A DNA stretch of 60,000 bases. Source: Hydractinia symbiolongicarpus (taxonomy: Eukaryota; Cnidaria; Hydrozoa; Anthoathecata; Hydractiniidae). Of the stretch, positions 11,761 to 26,670 are shown piece after piece. Below the pieces are notes generated by a model, which had not been told where the DNA came from, did no database searches, and was given only the letters and a program-made list of their open reading frames with translations. The translations under genes were made by a program, and so were the position numbers. Position 1 is the first letter of the stretch. Each line of letters begins with the position of its first letter. The DNA lies in assembly GCF_029227915.1 (NCBI RefSeq), contig NC_079884.1:24554001-24614000 (forward strand), written 5' to 3'.

Positions 11761-14519
11761 GTAATGTTACCGTTAATTACTCACTAAATTCTTTTTCTTT
11801 CGGCGTTTTAAATAACAAAATTTTATCAAAACTGTTCAAAGGAAACTAACTTTTTATTGCAAGGACATTCAAGCATCAAAACTACAATACTATTGGAAAT
11901 TCTAATCAAAAGTTTTTTTACAAAATAAAAGGTGATTGTATAGCTAATACATGGAAGCAGATTGAGACAAGATAATTCAACATTCCAACAGGGATCACAA
12001 TTTGTGTGACTCTCCACTGCTTTGTTTACAAGCTAGTGTTTAATCACTGAAGATATTAGACATATATAGCTACGCAGCGTACAAGAACATAGAGGTTTGA
12101 ATTTGTGCCATGCCCGGTTTAAAAATTACGAAATGAGACATTTAAAATGAGGTTGGCTTCTTAATTGTACTAATTAAAAAATCAGGAAACAATGAAAACA
12201 AACTCAAAAAACACACACAGAATTAATTTGAGTCAATGGTCTCTTGCTTTTTTATTGGAAATTGGAAACAACTTTTGAAATTTCATATATTTTGACAATA
12301 TACCAAACAATAATACAATAATGATCATTCGATAAGAATCCGCCCGCCCTATTAAAACTCCCCTGATTCTGCGTAGGTACTAGAAAATATTTTTGCCCTT
12401 CTCAAAATATTATATACCTACCTACACTGGACCTATTTACAAGCTAGTATATTTACAATAATCACGATAAGACAAAATTTTACAAAATCATTCTTATATA
12501 CAGATTGATAATAGTGTTGTTTAATTTTCCAAACATTTTTCTGGCTAATCCAAGCATTTACAGAGCATTTACTGATCTTTTCATGTGCATCTCGACTTTG
12601 GTGAAAAAATACTGTCTGTTAAACTGTAAAATACCCCCTACTTTTCAGAAAAGGTTTAAAACTTTGCTAAAAACACAGACGCATATATAATATAAATATA
12701 AAGACTCACTATTCGATTATTAGCTACTTTACTGGTTGTTATAACTCACGAGAACGCACACAGATAAATCTCTACAACTTATTATGATTACACTCATCAG
12801 TAAAATTATCTATTGAAAACATTAAAAGAACCAAATTATAATTAGTTTAAACTGAATAAGATTTACAGGTTTAGAAGGGATGTTCTGAGTAAATATGATG
12901 TCAGATCTAATTTTAACATTTCCTCATATGGTGATGTGTCTACAACAATGTAATAAATGTTTTTTCATAAAAATTACTTGTCTTGTCGACAAAGAAAATA
13001 CTGTCATACTTTAAGTTCTCATTTTAGGCCTTTCACTTAAAAAAGGTCTTTAGGTTCAACACCCAATATTAACCATTCCATTAAAAAAAAAACTAGCATA
13101 ATTGTTTTATTAAAACTTTAGTTATAGTCGTGTACCCAATCTTAATGAATTGGTTAACTGAATTCACATTTGGTGATAAAAAAGATAGGTTGTTTTTTTT
13201 AAAGGCTAGAAAAATGTATATCAAATATATGCTACAGTGCTATCAAATATATGCTACAAAACAAATACCCAATTACCACTTTCATAACTGATTTTTTTCT
13301 GTAAATTATCTTATACAAATTTTTCTAGTGCTAAAAATTTTAAGTTTTGAATATTTCTTAATTACACTAAGTTTCTTATAAGTGAAAATCTTGAATAAAC
13401 CGTACAGCTTAGATAATTTGTCGTGTTGGGAACCTTTTTTTAATTTATTTAGGGATAGGGGAAGGAAATGTGGAGAAATTGCCCACTGGAATGTCCATTT
13501 TCTTAAATCAGTGTCTAAGTAGTTTTGCCCAAAAAATATATTGTTACATTTTTTAACATTAATAATTTTCAGACTAACATGCAAATGATCTATTATTTCT
13601 TTGAAAAAGAAGGAATGTTTAAACAAAATATTACCAAGTGCTTAAAATTTTGTGAAAAAATAGGTTGACTTAAAAGCTTTTCCAGGCATGTTTATATTCA
13701 AAGCTAGTCGAATTAATTTAGTTATTCTGCATAAATTACTAATAATACCTTGATTAGGGTAATCAAGTCAAAATGTTAAACAATAAAAACACAACAAAAT
13801 AGCAAAGAGGTGTGGATTCATGTAAAATACTAACGAATGCAACAAAATTTAATACAACCTTATATAATATATAAAGTAATTTAAAACACTTCTTAAAATT
13901 ATACTTCAGTTTCTGATGATGTTATAACATGCTTTATTCATTCCTACATAACAAATTCAAAAATAAAAATACAAGTTCTACAAAATATTAATTTTATTTC
14001 ACCATAAAGACTATCAAATGAAAAGTATAGAACAAAATAAAAATATATAAAACTTACATAAAAATTATTTAACCAGAGACAAATATTTCGTTTTTGTTAA
14101 ACACATCCATATGTTTGTACTTAAGATTTCAAATCAGATTTTTTTTCAGAATTAAAAAAAAAAATTAAAAGAAAAGAAACAAAGCAGAGAATAAATTATT
14201 ACTTCATTATCTTTTAATTAAATCCAAATTAAACAAGATCTATAGAAAACTTTATTTATTGATTTGAAAATTTAATATTAGCAGATTAATAATATAAGAA
14301 ATTCAAAAAAATGTTGTTTAGCTTTTCTTAGCAAACAAATAAAAAAGGCCAAATATTAAAATCCAAAGTTGGAGAAAAAATGTTCCAAAAATTATGTATA
14401 CATATTGTTGACATTACAAATATGTATATATATATATCAATAAAATTAAGTCAAGATTTAACTGAAAGATCATTTACAATGATGTACTTTTTTTAGGAGT
14501 AGGCAACTGTCAGGTAAAC
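11761..14519. other. Gene-free AT-rich DNA
   Basis: No exon could be supported. The reading frame at 13306-13626 is of chance length with no recognisable motif. A short direct repeat (TATCAAATATATGCTACA, two copies) lies near 13220-13260. Confidence 0.45.
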
Positions 14520-14521
14520 AA

Positions 14522-14635
14522 AACTTTATGAAGCTTCATATACACATACCCACCATTTTCAGTTGATTGTTAATGCAAAATCAACTTTATGAAGCATACA
14601 GTTTCATGTACACATCACCACCATTTTTAGTTGAT
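14522..14635. repeat. Two-copy tandem duplication (about 60 bp period)
   Basis: AACTTTATGAAG...CAGTTGATT at 14522-14568 is repeated, diverged, at 14583-14635. Both copies share ACTTTATGAAGC, TACACATC/TACACATA and CACCATTTT blocks. Confidence 0.65.
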
Positions 14636-15360
14636 TTTACATTATCAATTTTTTACTTGGACTTGAAGGTAACTTATGATAACTAAGAAAGTACTGGAAT
14701 GAACAATTCTCCAAATTAGGAGTAACACAAGGACTATAAGACATATTTAAATTTGGATACTAATGACATAAAATTTGTCACAATTATACGATGAGACAAA
14801 TGGAATAAATCAGTTTAAATCAAATCAATTTAAAAATAAATTATTTTCTTGCTGATTTCAGCACTTTTTGTACGATGTCATCAGCAATATTAAAATTGGG
14901 AAAATACCATATATAATCTATGTGTATAAATTAGGCTTGGGCAAAAATGTCTCTTGTGGCATTCAAATTTCATTTTCTCTTGGTAATGTATATGGTTTAT
15001 AAACTCACTTTCAGGTTTTTGCATATAAAAAAGGACAAGTATATATACTGGCCAAAATTTCATTTATCCAATTGATTAATCATGTCACAAGTAAAATTTG
15101 AATTTCCTGCAGGCACTTTATGCCTGAACACTTATTCATGTAGGTAGAAAATGTAAACAAGGTACCACAGATTTTAAATTATATATATATAAGTCTACTT
15201 TTTACCTACTAGAATATTTGTGCATGTATAAAAATCACAAAGTTCCATGAACTTTTTTAAATCATTGGTAAACCATCCATAAACCAGGAAATAACTTCTT
15301 GGTAGAAAACTAGCATGGAAAACTTAAGAGGTATTATACAGACTTATTGTGTCAATTAGA

Positions 15361-15501
15361 ATGATCACATACGATGGAATAAAGAAATGGAAGCCTTATA
15401 GTAGACTAAAGAAAAGAAAATATTCTTTTGCTACTGGGGTTATTAATGCATGGAGCAATCTACCAGAGTTAAAGAAGTATAAAAATAATAATATAAAATA
15501 A
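15361..15501 (+). pseudogene. Remnant of a non-LTR retrotransposon reverse transcriptase C-terminus
   Basis: The frame reads FATGVINAWSNLPELKKY near its end. This fits the pattern F..RVVNxWNSLPxxVV found at the very C-terminus of many LINE ORF2 proteins. Basic residues precede it (KPYSRLKKRKYS), also as in that family. It is only 46 codons to the stop at 15499-15501. No upstream reverse transcriptase domain is visible, so it is a 5'-truncated and decayed copy. The family cannot be assigned. Confidence 0.4.
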
Positions 15502-16639
15502 AATAAAAATATAAAAATATATATGCTGAACGAATGTTTCTTTAAAGTATTAACATACGTTCACATGAACATGTCATTTAAAGAGTTAAAGAAGTGTCTA
15601 CCACTTTAAGAAACCTACTTCAAAGTTATTCAACCACATTCCAAAACTGTTAGAGAGCTCTACATAAGTCATAGAAGACTCCTCTTGCCCCAGTTCTAAT
15701 ACAACAACCAAACTAGTTAAACAAGTCAAGGGCCAGTATTCAGACGAAGCAGCCATTATAAAATGGTGTACGCATGCCATAAGCATGTTGTCTTTGTGGA
15801 CAAACCTTCGTAAATTCAAAACTAGATTTTTTTCCATCTTTAAATCTTCTTTTCTTGTAAGTTTTGTTAAATTAAATTTTTACTGTGAAAATTTGACCAT
15901 GAAAAGTCCATGTTGTACACCAGAGGAGAAAAATATTTCCAGGGGAAGGGCCATAGCTGAGATGGAAAGTTTTGGATTGAGCAGTTATATCTGACTGACT
16001 AAAGCGCTATTGAAATCACAAAAGGAGAAAGTTAAGAATTTGATTTAGCTCTTATCTCTTTTGGTGATCGGTATAGCTATCACGAGCAGTCAAAAAAGGT
16101 AAAAAAAGTTAAGCTTTTTATAAAACTGAATTAACGAATATCTTAAACACATACATGCTAAAGTTTTTTTAAAAAAAGTTAGCTAAACTTACCCTGCATA
16201 AATTTTTACCATTAATTATAAAAGAAGCACATGGCACTGTTTACAAATGTAAGATCGGTTACCATGTTCTTATATTCTGTACTAAACTGCGGACCCAAAG
16301 CCCTCCACTACGCCAAATGATGTTTAACCCATGAGACAAGTTTACAAGAAACGTTTCACTCACAGGTCGTATTTAAAACAGTCCATCATCTTGGATCATG
16401 TTAGCCAAGTTTTTTTTAATTAATTTCAACAATAACTCTTCCTAGCTGTTTTAAATCCGTTTCACTCCTTTTGCTCTGAAGCTCACAAGAGCTCTTTTAC
16501 AGCTTTGACAAACACAGACGTAAGAAAAGTCCTAGGTTCAAGGTTGCTCTGCAAGAGTTTCTTGAGAAACTTCTAAAGCCTGTCTCTTTTTAATTGCCAT
16601 TCAGAAAAAATCCTAAAATTTGCTTTTATATATACCCTA

Positions 16640-16725
16640 TCGGACTAAAAATTTTTGGACAAAAGTGACGAATTTTTCTATAGGCGACGCACATTTTTCC
16701 GACTGTTTTTTAGTCTGCTAAGGTA
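16640..16725. repeat. Imperfect palindrome
   Basis: CGGACTAAAAATTTTTGGAC on the left is similar to the reverse complement of GTCTGCT-adjacent sequence on the right, which reads AGACTAAAAAACAGTCGGA. The arms are about 38 bp with mismatches, consistent with a decayed foldback element. Confidence 0.4.
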
Positions 16726-19700
16726 TTTGTTGAATATTTTGCGAATTGCAAGAACCATCTAAAACCAATCTAGCGTTTCTTAAAATCGTGTTTCCCCATA
16801 AAACGTAATCAAGTTCTTGCCGGACAAGGCTCAGCTCGAAATGTTCGTTTTTCGTCAAAAAGGTGTTATTTATTGCAAAGTTTCTTAATTATTTATCTGT
16901 TATTTGATGTTCTTTTTGTTTTACTTTATTATAATTATTTTGTACGAGATTTTGTATTGCTTATATGTTTTGTGTAGCATATGTTTAATCATGCTAAAAA
17001 TAATTTTTAAATTTCCTGCATGTCTTCTCTTCTTCTTATTTTAAACGCAACTCCTTGCATATGCAGACCCGCAGCAGCCAAGGGATGGGGTGGGGTGACC
17101 AAGGACGGAGTGTTTGAGAAAAGGGATAATCGCCTCGCCCTCTTTCAATTTAGAAACCATGATAACCGCTCCGGTAGACAGAATCGTTAATTTTCCACCT
17201 CTGTCTCAGAAGTCAAAAAGCCCTGGGATCCACAAACCTGCGTGTAGCCAAACCTCAAGTGCGTGTGATCTAACCATTGTAAACATACAGTTATTTTAGT
17301 TATTATTTGCTTCATTAATTATTTTGTGTTTACAAAAGCTGACGCTTTCTTTCTCGTGCTTTGAACACTGGCACGGTGATTCATGACTATCTAATGCGCA
17401 TGCGTTTTTTATTTTTCATGTTAGTATCCTTTCTCTTATTTCACATGGTATTCTAGGGTCCTTTCCCTCTCCTTTTTATTCAACAAAATCCCACCACTAT
17501 CTATTCGATTCTGATCAAGTGACAGTTAAAACGTGCTACAAAATTAAATTCATCTCTTATGTACCTCCCCAGAATGCTTGTATATTTCTGCACATACGCA
17601 ACATGGTTTCCAGGACTGTTTGCTTCTCTACGAATCTTCGTGTTCTGATAATTCCATCGAAATAGTCAGTGTAAATGAATTCGTTAGTGGTGGCTGATAC
17701 GCTAAAACGGCTCAGGGGTGAAGTCACCATATGAACCTTAATTTCAGCTTATATATCTCGCAGGGAAAATTTAGCTGGAGCTGTGTAAAAACAAATAGAG
17801 CTTGAGAGGATAATATTAAAAAGAAAAGTACTGTTCATAAGAAAAAAGTGTGAAAATTTCTCTAATTAAAGATAAAATCAAGGAAACGTTTGTTACACAA
17901 CAGATTACTACACTTGAATAGAGGAGGACAATTAAACAAAAGTGCAAAGAGGCTTTGAATTACATTTCATCTATCTGCTTGACGGTGTGAGAATTACTCA
18001 GCAGTTGCTTTCAGACCTTACGCAAATAAACACAAACCGTACGATCATGTTTCTTTGTTTGTTTTGTACTAATGAAATAGTTTAAGAATTTCTAGACCCA
18101 CGTTCTTGAAATTATCACTGATAGTGTATTGCTCTCTAAAACTTAGCTTCCATGCCTCTTTTAATATGCCTACTGGTACCCCCGAAAAAAGAAAAGAACT
18201 TGGTTGGGAAAGAGGTTGTTTTAAACCTATGCGTAGGATTACAAGTTCATCCACTGTGGTAATTGCTGAACCTTTTAAAAATTACTGTACATATTTTGTG
18301 TCACAACAGTTTATCTGTTCACATAGTTTCATGCGAAGGAGAGCAAAGAAACTTTATGCTTGGGTTACATTTGACATGCCTACTAAAAAGGGATTGGGAA
18401 CTAAGGTATAAAAGGTTTAGTTTTGCTTATTCACTTGTTCAAAGACACCCGGTTGGTCAATGTTAAACGTTATAAAAAAAAAGAAAAAATGGAAAAAATG
18501 ACAAAATAACAAAATATGTTTTGGAGAAATTTAAAATTAACCCTGGGGGAAAGGCATGTACCATGGGTGGCCAAACTCATGTTGTGTAACAAAAACCGTG
18601 TCCTTGGTTGCAGCTGCAGTTGAAATTAAAATTTTCTTTTTTAATCAAGAAGAAATTTTGAATTTAATAACTTTATCTTGTTGATAATTATTGTTTCGAA
18701 CGAAAATTATCATAGATTTGTATATAACACTTTTCAATCTGGTCTGTACATTATCCCGCGTTTATTTATAATAATAATAACTTCCATGTATTAAGTCGAA
18801 ATAAAATGATAAAAAAATATATAACATTTAAAAAGAATGATAAAAAAACTGACCTGTTTTGTTGGTGTTCTTTTCTGCAGAAGATATCTCTTCCTCTTTC
18901 TGTCTTCTAATTATGTGTTTTCCTCTCACTGGCAGTAAATTTGAGAATTAATCAATGCTGCGATTTCTTTCCAGCTAATTTAACCTAAAGGTTGTATGTA
19001 ATAATAAATGCATGCTTTCCAACTAATGAAGTCTGTAATTAAAATAAATTACTCAAATTGTTTTCTCTTTGAGAAAAATAGCAAAATTAAAAAATAAACC
19101 TTTTATATATTGTTAAATTCCCAAAGCAAAATAAATTTAAAAGAACAAGCACTTAATTTGATCAATTTTCTTTCTAAATGAAAAAATCATTTCAATAACA
19201 TCTTTAATAAGTATAGACTTCGTTAAGCTTTATTATTTTTTTGTAAAAAAAAATGTTGTATGTATATGTAAAAAAATGTTTCTAAATACTGTCTCTTCTA
19301 TTCAATTTTTTTTCACTTAATTACAGCAAAAAAAAACGCTCTTAATATTTTTTTGTTTCACAGTAACACACCGCTGACCCATATGCAATTAGCAACAAAA
19401 TAAAGAAAATTATGATGGTATCGCGGGCGCAGCTTAATTAAGATGGTAAAACCTTGTCTCTGATTACATTTACTTTCAAAACAAAAGAACAATCATATTT
19501 TTATTATGAAGCGAAAAAGCGAGGTCATTGAAAATCTATTGGCTGATTTTTGACACCTAGAACAATAGAAACATGTTCGTTCTATTTAAAAAAAACTAAT
19601 AATGATAATTTTTTATAATCAGACATATGTCGGGAAAACTTCAAAAATGTTCAATTCTTTTTGATCTTTGCAAAATATATAAAACCTATATTTGCAATTA

Positions 19701-21454
19701 ATTTTTATATTTATTTGTTAAAATAAAAAAAGTTTAATTCTTCGTAATTAACGACTAAAATTATAATTTCTGGTAATATTTCCTATTTTAAAAAAATATT
19801 TTTTATATTATAAAATCATATTCACTTTTATATAGATTTATATCGATTATTAACAATGTTTTTGTGCGTGTTTTTTCGTGTGTTTTTTTCTTTTTATTTA
19901 AAGATCAAAATTAACGAAGAGAGAAAGAAATATAAGTTTCTCAAATTATACCAAATTAATGTTAAAAATATTAAATATTTGTTTAAGATATATTAAGTAG
20001 TTTCTTTGTTCTTTTCTCTGTTAATATTGTTATTCAATAAATTTCATAATGGTGCCATTTCATTGTTCCTGATTGGTTAAAATTTTCCATTTTATTCCAT
20101 TGAACAGATTTCGACACTTCGTTATTTTTATAACTTATGATAGGTGTTCCTAAGCATTGTAGATGTTCACAACCTTGTACCCAGTGCTCTGTATATATAA
20201 AGAGACATTAATCCACAGGGAATGAGAACAAAACTATGTCTCCTAGCTTGATTTAAGGACCGTATGTCGAAATAATATTAGCTTTTTCCTTAATAGCTTA
20301 TTTGTGCCTCCTAAAAAATGGGTTTATATATTATTTGGCGAAAAACAGCATGAGAACGAATTGACATAATATAGAGTGTGTTTAATTCCACTATAGCACT
20401 CGTGATTTTTATCAAAATATACTGATATGCAATTACTGTCTCGATCATTCAGTCCCAGATTGATTGTTTTGTGATTATTGGAGTATCACAGAACAGACAC
20501 AAAACCTCTTTGGTCACGATAGTTTTATTGTAATAAAAAATCTTTTAATTAAATTCGTTTAACTTTTAAAGTAACAACAAACATCTTTTAAAAATTACTA
20601 TTGCGCTATTTAAGTTTCTTACCATTGGTGCAGATGAATCAGTTACAATGTCGATTTCCTTCAAAGACTTTTTGATTTCTTTACGGCTTATGGATCTCAG
20701 ACACGAAAAAGAAGGGTTTTTCCATCAAATTTCTAAAAGTCCTTTAGTCACATGACTTGTTCATTTTACATCAATAACTGCGGATTTGTTTTAAAAAGGA
20801 GGCCAAATATGATGACTAAATTGGTCCCACTGTTAAAATTTAAGAAATTTTGAACATTCTTGAATTTTGACTTTGAAGGAAGTTCTTCATCCAGAACTGA
20901 AGGTTTTTTTGGAAGCTCAGTCCCTAGTTTCTTATGAACGGGTATCTTTCTTAAAAAAATACGTCAAATCGCACACTATTACGTTTAGCATAATTAAACT
21001 CTTTTTATGTTTACTTTTTTTTATCACAATTGCTCTTTTTTTCTGTTATGTTCTCTATTGTAACTAACTCTTCGTTAGTTACCAAAAGAAAATATTTAAA
21101 CCAATAAAAAAATAAACAACAATTGGTTAACAATTTAAATTCATAAAAAAAACTTCAAACACAGCGTCGTTATGATTAAGTTTAGTTACGACTTTTAATT
21201 TATCTGTTTCCATGACAACTGTAAAACAATAGAGCAAATTCTAGCATCGCCCCAAGAACGTTTTTGTGGCTGCTTGCTATAGAAAGTATGAAAAGCCGGG
21301 TGGTATTATCATGGACTACCAAGTGTCTCTTGTCTTTGTCTGTATCAAAATAACAAGTTTTCTCTACGTAATCTCGTTTCCAGTTCTTTTCTGTATATGA
21401 TAATGGCAGTTGGTGTGTAGTTAGTGAGCGTTTTGTAGAACTTGTGACTATATA

Positions 21455-21560
21455 TACTACTGTATATGTGTGCCCAGTATTAATGTATATATGTGACGAG
21501 TATATACCAATGTATATATGTACAGCGAATATATATCAGTGCATGTATGTGGATTATATT
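21455..21560. repeat. Degenerate tandem array, about 33 bp period
   Basis: Three to four units built on GTATATATGT alternate with spacers such as GACGAGTATATACCAAT and ACAGCGAATATATATCAGT. It is AT-rich and not coding. Confidence 0.5.
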
Positions 21561-24500
21561 TGCATGCCGACAAAAATATTTTCATGTAGGAATTTAATTC
21601 CTAAATATTCTATCCTTCTCCTCGGAGTTCTTGGCCCTTTAACCGTTTTTTTAATCAAAAATGTAAAATGCTCTGGAACAGAACTGTTAACTCCTGGAGA
21701 TTTTAGAGAACTGGAGCAAATACCAGAGCAATAATTTTATGGGGGGTAGTTTTGAGATGTAATGTAGAAATTACTCTCTTTTCCTTAGATGATAAGCAAC
21801 ATTTTTTATTTTTTCAAAGTGTCGTCTTGACGTATTATTTTTTGTTTTTTAAAACTGATTGTGGCCATTTTACAATTAATAAAAAGGAAAAAAAAAGAAA
21901 ATAATTAATCTCCCACGTCAATCACGATCTCTAGTTAAATCACCGTATGTAGTTATATAATTCGACCAAACACGTTCCCAGACCGTTTTGGGATGAGGAC
22001 GAGAAAAGCAAGATCTAGGTAACAACCATTTCGAAGAAGCAATGAAATATAATTTAGTTATTTTGACCGAAATGTAATAAACCCTGAAAATCTTAAGGAA
22101 GACTAGAACAGAAAGCGAAATTTTCGTTTCGTCGCCGAAATAATCCACAGGCTAGCTAAGGAGATATCAATGGAAATTGCTTCTGTATATATGAGAAGAG
22201 CCTGTCTTGCCTTTTTTACTTTTTGTCAAGTGCAAACTTCACAATAAATAAATACAGTGTTTTAATAATAATTTTCTGACGTCATAACTATTTTTATTTG
22301 TAAATTCTCAAAAGTCAAACAATATCTAATCTAACAATGGAGGTGGTTCAACCCTGTCAAATAATTAAAAAAACCAGATGATCAGGCGATTAAGGTATGC
22401 TTTGCCAACTTGGTTGATAACGTTGTGGCCACTATATTTTTTAATGAAACAAAAGAGCCAAGTCAAACTTAATAAACTGTTCATTATATACACACGAGAT
22501 CAGCTTTTGATTCAATCAAAAATTCTTTAAGGAGCAAAACACGAAAGCGTAAATTAATATTAATTTGACCTATTTTGACTTAATCTCTTCATCCGAACGT
22601 TAAAAAAATTATTTTCAATCTCGACTTATCCTGTGGGAAAAAAAGGAAATAGTCTTTTCTGTCATAAGAATTCAGCTGTTTTTATTTCATTATTATGATC
22701 AGTTTGAGAAGTAAATATTTTATTCGCATGTGATAATTTTGTTGTTGTTTTCCTTTATATTTCTTTGAATTTTTCCTTTTGTTGACAGTGGTACGTTCTA
22801 TATATTTTTCATGTGAAATCTGAAGAATTATTTCGTAAAATCGCAACATTTGATTCTGCAACAATTCCTACCTTGAAAGATGTATTTGATCATGTTTGTT
22901 TTGTTCTTTTTCAGAAAAAAAAATATGTAAAATTTCAGTCTTGCCATTGTCCTTATATTGTGTGTACTTTTCAACGATTGCAATTCGGTTCTTGTTGTTT
23001 TTATTATATGTTTTATTAAAAATTGTATCTATTATCTATTATGTCTAAGAGCACGTTTGACAGTTTTATTTAGTAGAGTATAGCTGCAATCTTGGACGAA
23101 ATAAAATCAACTGTTTAAACTTCCTAAATACCGTGACAAACCTGTGACGATGATGTCCTGCTAGGATAAACTGACTGCACATGACACTAACCACAAGACA
23201 TTTATAAATTACATTTTCAATTTATTTTTTCTTCTGGATTTTCAATGCAGGTGTTTACAACTATGGCTTAGTTTGTTTTATTTTGTTGTTTGATACAATA
23301 TGTAAAACAGCTTCGCTTATTGTTGCTGACATCACCATTAACTTCTTTTTTAAAATTTCAAGTCCTTTTACGATTTACGTAATAAGGCCTGCACAGTAAT
23401 ACAGGGTATTTCACTAGTATATATCGCTTGCTTGGTCTTCGAGTAGAGGCAAGAAGGTGAAATTTTGTACATGATTTTGTTGATAAAAATTCTAGATTGA
23501 GAGGCCGCAAACTATTTACGAGTTTGGTCGTAAAGGAAGGTAAAGCGCAAACATTACCAGAAGTTAATTTCGTTCATATTTTCGTGAAATACCGCAATCC
23601 TTAGATACCTTTTCGCTTGATTCGTTAAAGAAAACACTTCCCTTCTTTCAGATAAACCATTTCAATTTAATTCAATGAGAACAAACGAACAAGTCGACAT
23701 CTAGTGCTCCTTGAGTAAAAATAAGGCGGGATTTTGTGTTGACAAAGTTTAATGCAAAAAGCCTGGGAATGAATTAAAATTCTTATAAAAAATCGTGCTA
23801 ATAGCTGAGTTATGTAAACCGTCATAAATTTGTCGAGAACTGTTTTTGTTTATTTAAAGTAAGGTTTAATGAGCTATTCACAGTTTTTTCTCATGCAGAA
23901 TTAAATTGTTAGAACACATGTGCTGGTCTGAAAAATATCTTCTTTCTTAACGCTTGTACCATGTCGTTCCCAGGATAGTTCTCCAACTTCAGCTTAATAT
24001 TGGCATATTATAAGCGTAATTTTTTATTATCACATTCTGCTTTTTTTAAATGTTTTAAAAACCTCTTAGTATAAACACCCAGATGCAATTGATAATTTAA
24101 GTACACGCTTTTTTTAAAACCAATTTTATAAAAACACGATCCTGGAATTTTGCCGAACAATAAGAAAAAACATAGGAACAACTTCAGGCTTGATTTATTG
24201 TTTTCAAAACCAAGTAAAACCCAAGTGTGTATTTTATCAAAAAATAAGAACAATCCAGGACGTAAATTCTTTGATTTGTGTGTAATGAGCTAAGACCACA
24301 AATTGAAAAAAGATACCTGTTGATCTTACAGTTTTCATAAAAAGTCCTAATTTAGGCAGTACCAAGATCTCTTACATTAGTAATCAGGTGAGTTAGCTCA
24401 TACTGTTAATACAGTTTAGCCGATATTTCATAGACCAGATTAAAACCTTATTAGACTGATTAAAAACAAAAGCAACAGTGTCCGATGTTTAGGAAGAGAT

Positions 24501-25094
24501 AAAAAATCCTGGAGACGAGGTTGAGACGATTCGTTATCATTAACAAGCCCGTACAGCACTTCTTAAATAAATGTGGATTGCGAAATAATTTGAAAGCCAC
24601 TTAAAAACAATTTGGATTACTTCCCAATATATTTTCATTTACTGTTTAATTACTCACCGACTTTGTGGTTGAACTTTGACCTGCATAAAAGCATGACCAG
24701 AGTTTTTTAAGACAGCGTCATCACTGAATGATTGGCTTTTAACCATCCCCTTCCATATTTCCCATATTCAGAAAAGGCCTTATTCTACCAATCTCGTCTC
24801 CCGGGCTCTTTCAAAAAAGTAAATAAAGAGGGGAATAAAGGGGACGATGTTGGCGCATTCGGCATTTTTAGTTTAGCTATTAAAATTCGTTTTTTCATTT
24901 TTGGAATTTAAGGAAGTAATTGTAAAACAACAACGATAATAAAAATAAATACAATCTTCTGTAGATTTTTTTCGTTGTTTTTTTATTCGTGGAAATTTGC
25001 CAAAATTATACTAATACCCATTTTTATTGTTATGTAAATTCTAACTTCATAAGTCTTTTCTTTTATTTACATATCTTCAGAAAAAGGAAGGAAA

Positions 25095-25170
25095 AGACAT
25101 TTTTCGCGAATACTGCGAAAACTAGTTATCGCGAAAATTAATTTCCTTGAGGTCCACTGTATCGAGGGTC
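25095..25170. repeat. Possible transposon end with TCGCGAAA motifs
   Basis: TTTTTCGCGAATACTGCG, ATCGCGAAAATTAATTTCC and GGTCCACTG occur together. The last, read on the other strand, gives CAGTGGACC, a typical DNA-transposon terminus. Related motifs recur at 26.46-26.67 kb. A matching opposite end was not found. Confidence 0.35.
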
Positions 25171-26454
25171 TTTTTTTTATCTTTATTTTGTCTATCTTTT
25201 TGAATGTTCAGCATCTTTAGATGAAAACAGCGAATAAATCAAAAAATTCTAATGCTTGGTTTGTTCGGCTGGTACCTTGTAGATTAAAAAAATGTTCTTA
25301 TTTGTGTTCCTCTGAAAAGTTAATAAAAAAGTATATACAATCAGCTTTACAGATGGTGATGAAGTCCTTCCCCTCTAACCAACCCCTTTCTCACTTTAAA
25401 TGATAAGCTTGTCAAATTGATCAGATAACTAACTAATGATATGTATTTGCCTGAAGTTTTTATAAAAGATATGCCGCTTTTAGCGAAAAATGTCTTCAAA
25501 CCATTTCATTTTATTGGTGCTTAATATGATCGACTATAAGCTGGTCTTAGGTTTAAATGAGGACCCGCGACATAAAGACAGGAGGATTTTCTTATGTAAC
25601 ACTTCAAAGTTCTTTTTCTAAGAACTAACAAAAGGAGACAAAGAATTCTGAAAAAGTCAATTTACAGCAATACCTTAAAATACCACAAAATTCCCCTTAG
25701 CGGCATCTATGGTGGAATAACACAAGCAAGTAATTTTCACACATTAACTTTTCTTGTTTAGTTATGTCACCAGAACAACCAGTCATAATGTCCTTGTCTA
25801 AAGGATGGATGGTTTTTTATTGACGTCATTGAGCTTTGTACAGATTATGGTTTAGCATCCAATTTGTTCAAGTTCATCGTAGCCTCACCACAAGACCAGT
25901 CTAAAAGTCATATACCGAACTCATATCTATGATAAAACCACTCAAATTTCAAAGTATTAGTGTGTCACTAATGAGCTGCTGACGTCATACAGATTGTCTG
26001 TTCGATGGTTTCTGTTTGTTTTACGGGTAGATTACGAAAGTTTGATGAGTACTTTCACAGTTTTAAAACTACACAAAAATAATCAAACCATTGTTCTTTT
26101 GTCATTGCCTATCTGCTTGTTGGTGACACACGTGATGGAAATTGGGTCGTGGGTGGTATATGAAGGTTTTGTGTCCAAAACCTAAAGAACGTGACAAAAA
26201 TCCAACAAAATAATTTAATTATGTCCATTGCATCTGAAAGATAGAACTCTCTTTGCTTTGTTGACCTAAGTTTAAGGACAACAACAACAACAGCAACAAC
26301 AATAACAGACTTCTTAATCAGACAGAAGAGGATATATGTGGAACACAGCGCTAACTGTTTGAAGATATATTACTTGGGAAAATATAACGGGACAAGGAGA
26401 AAAGTGAAGTCATTAAAAGAAATTTAATAAAAACAATCACTTTTGCGGATGTTA

Positions 26455-26670
26455 GTTTTTCCGAATTTCGCGAGCCTTTAAAGAAAAAAAGCGCAAATAG
26501 TTACCGAGGATATTATTATGTAAATCGCTATTTGTAAAACCATTTTGAGAAAAAAAAATACTAAATACCTTTTTTCACAAAATTCAATTCTCGCGAAATA
26601 TAACATCTTGCAACTTCGCGAAAATTATTTTTTTCAAAAAACGATTTCTCGCGAAATTTAATTTCCTTTG
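26455..26670. repeat. Cluster of TTCGCGAAA-type motifs
   Basis: Several copies of a CTCGCGAAAT or TTCGCGAAAA core lie in about 200 bp, ending in AATTTAATTTCCTTTGTAAC. This resembles the 25.1 kb sequence AATTAATTTCCTTGAGG. CpG-containing octamers are otherwise scarce here, so a shared repeat origin is likely. Confidence 0.4.

Larger units (their letters stand above)
15502..26440. other. Long gene-free intergenic region
   Basis: About 11 kb of AT-rich DNA without an exon I can support. Reading frames of 60-100 codons (for example 18106-18411 and 21444-21734) lack homology, splice context and typical coding composition. It holds a palindrome at 16640, an AT-rich degenerate tandem array at 21450, and TCGCGAAA-type motifs at 25.1 and 26.5 kb. 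Confidence 0.45.
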
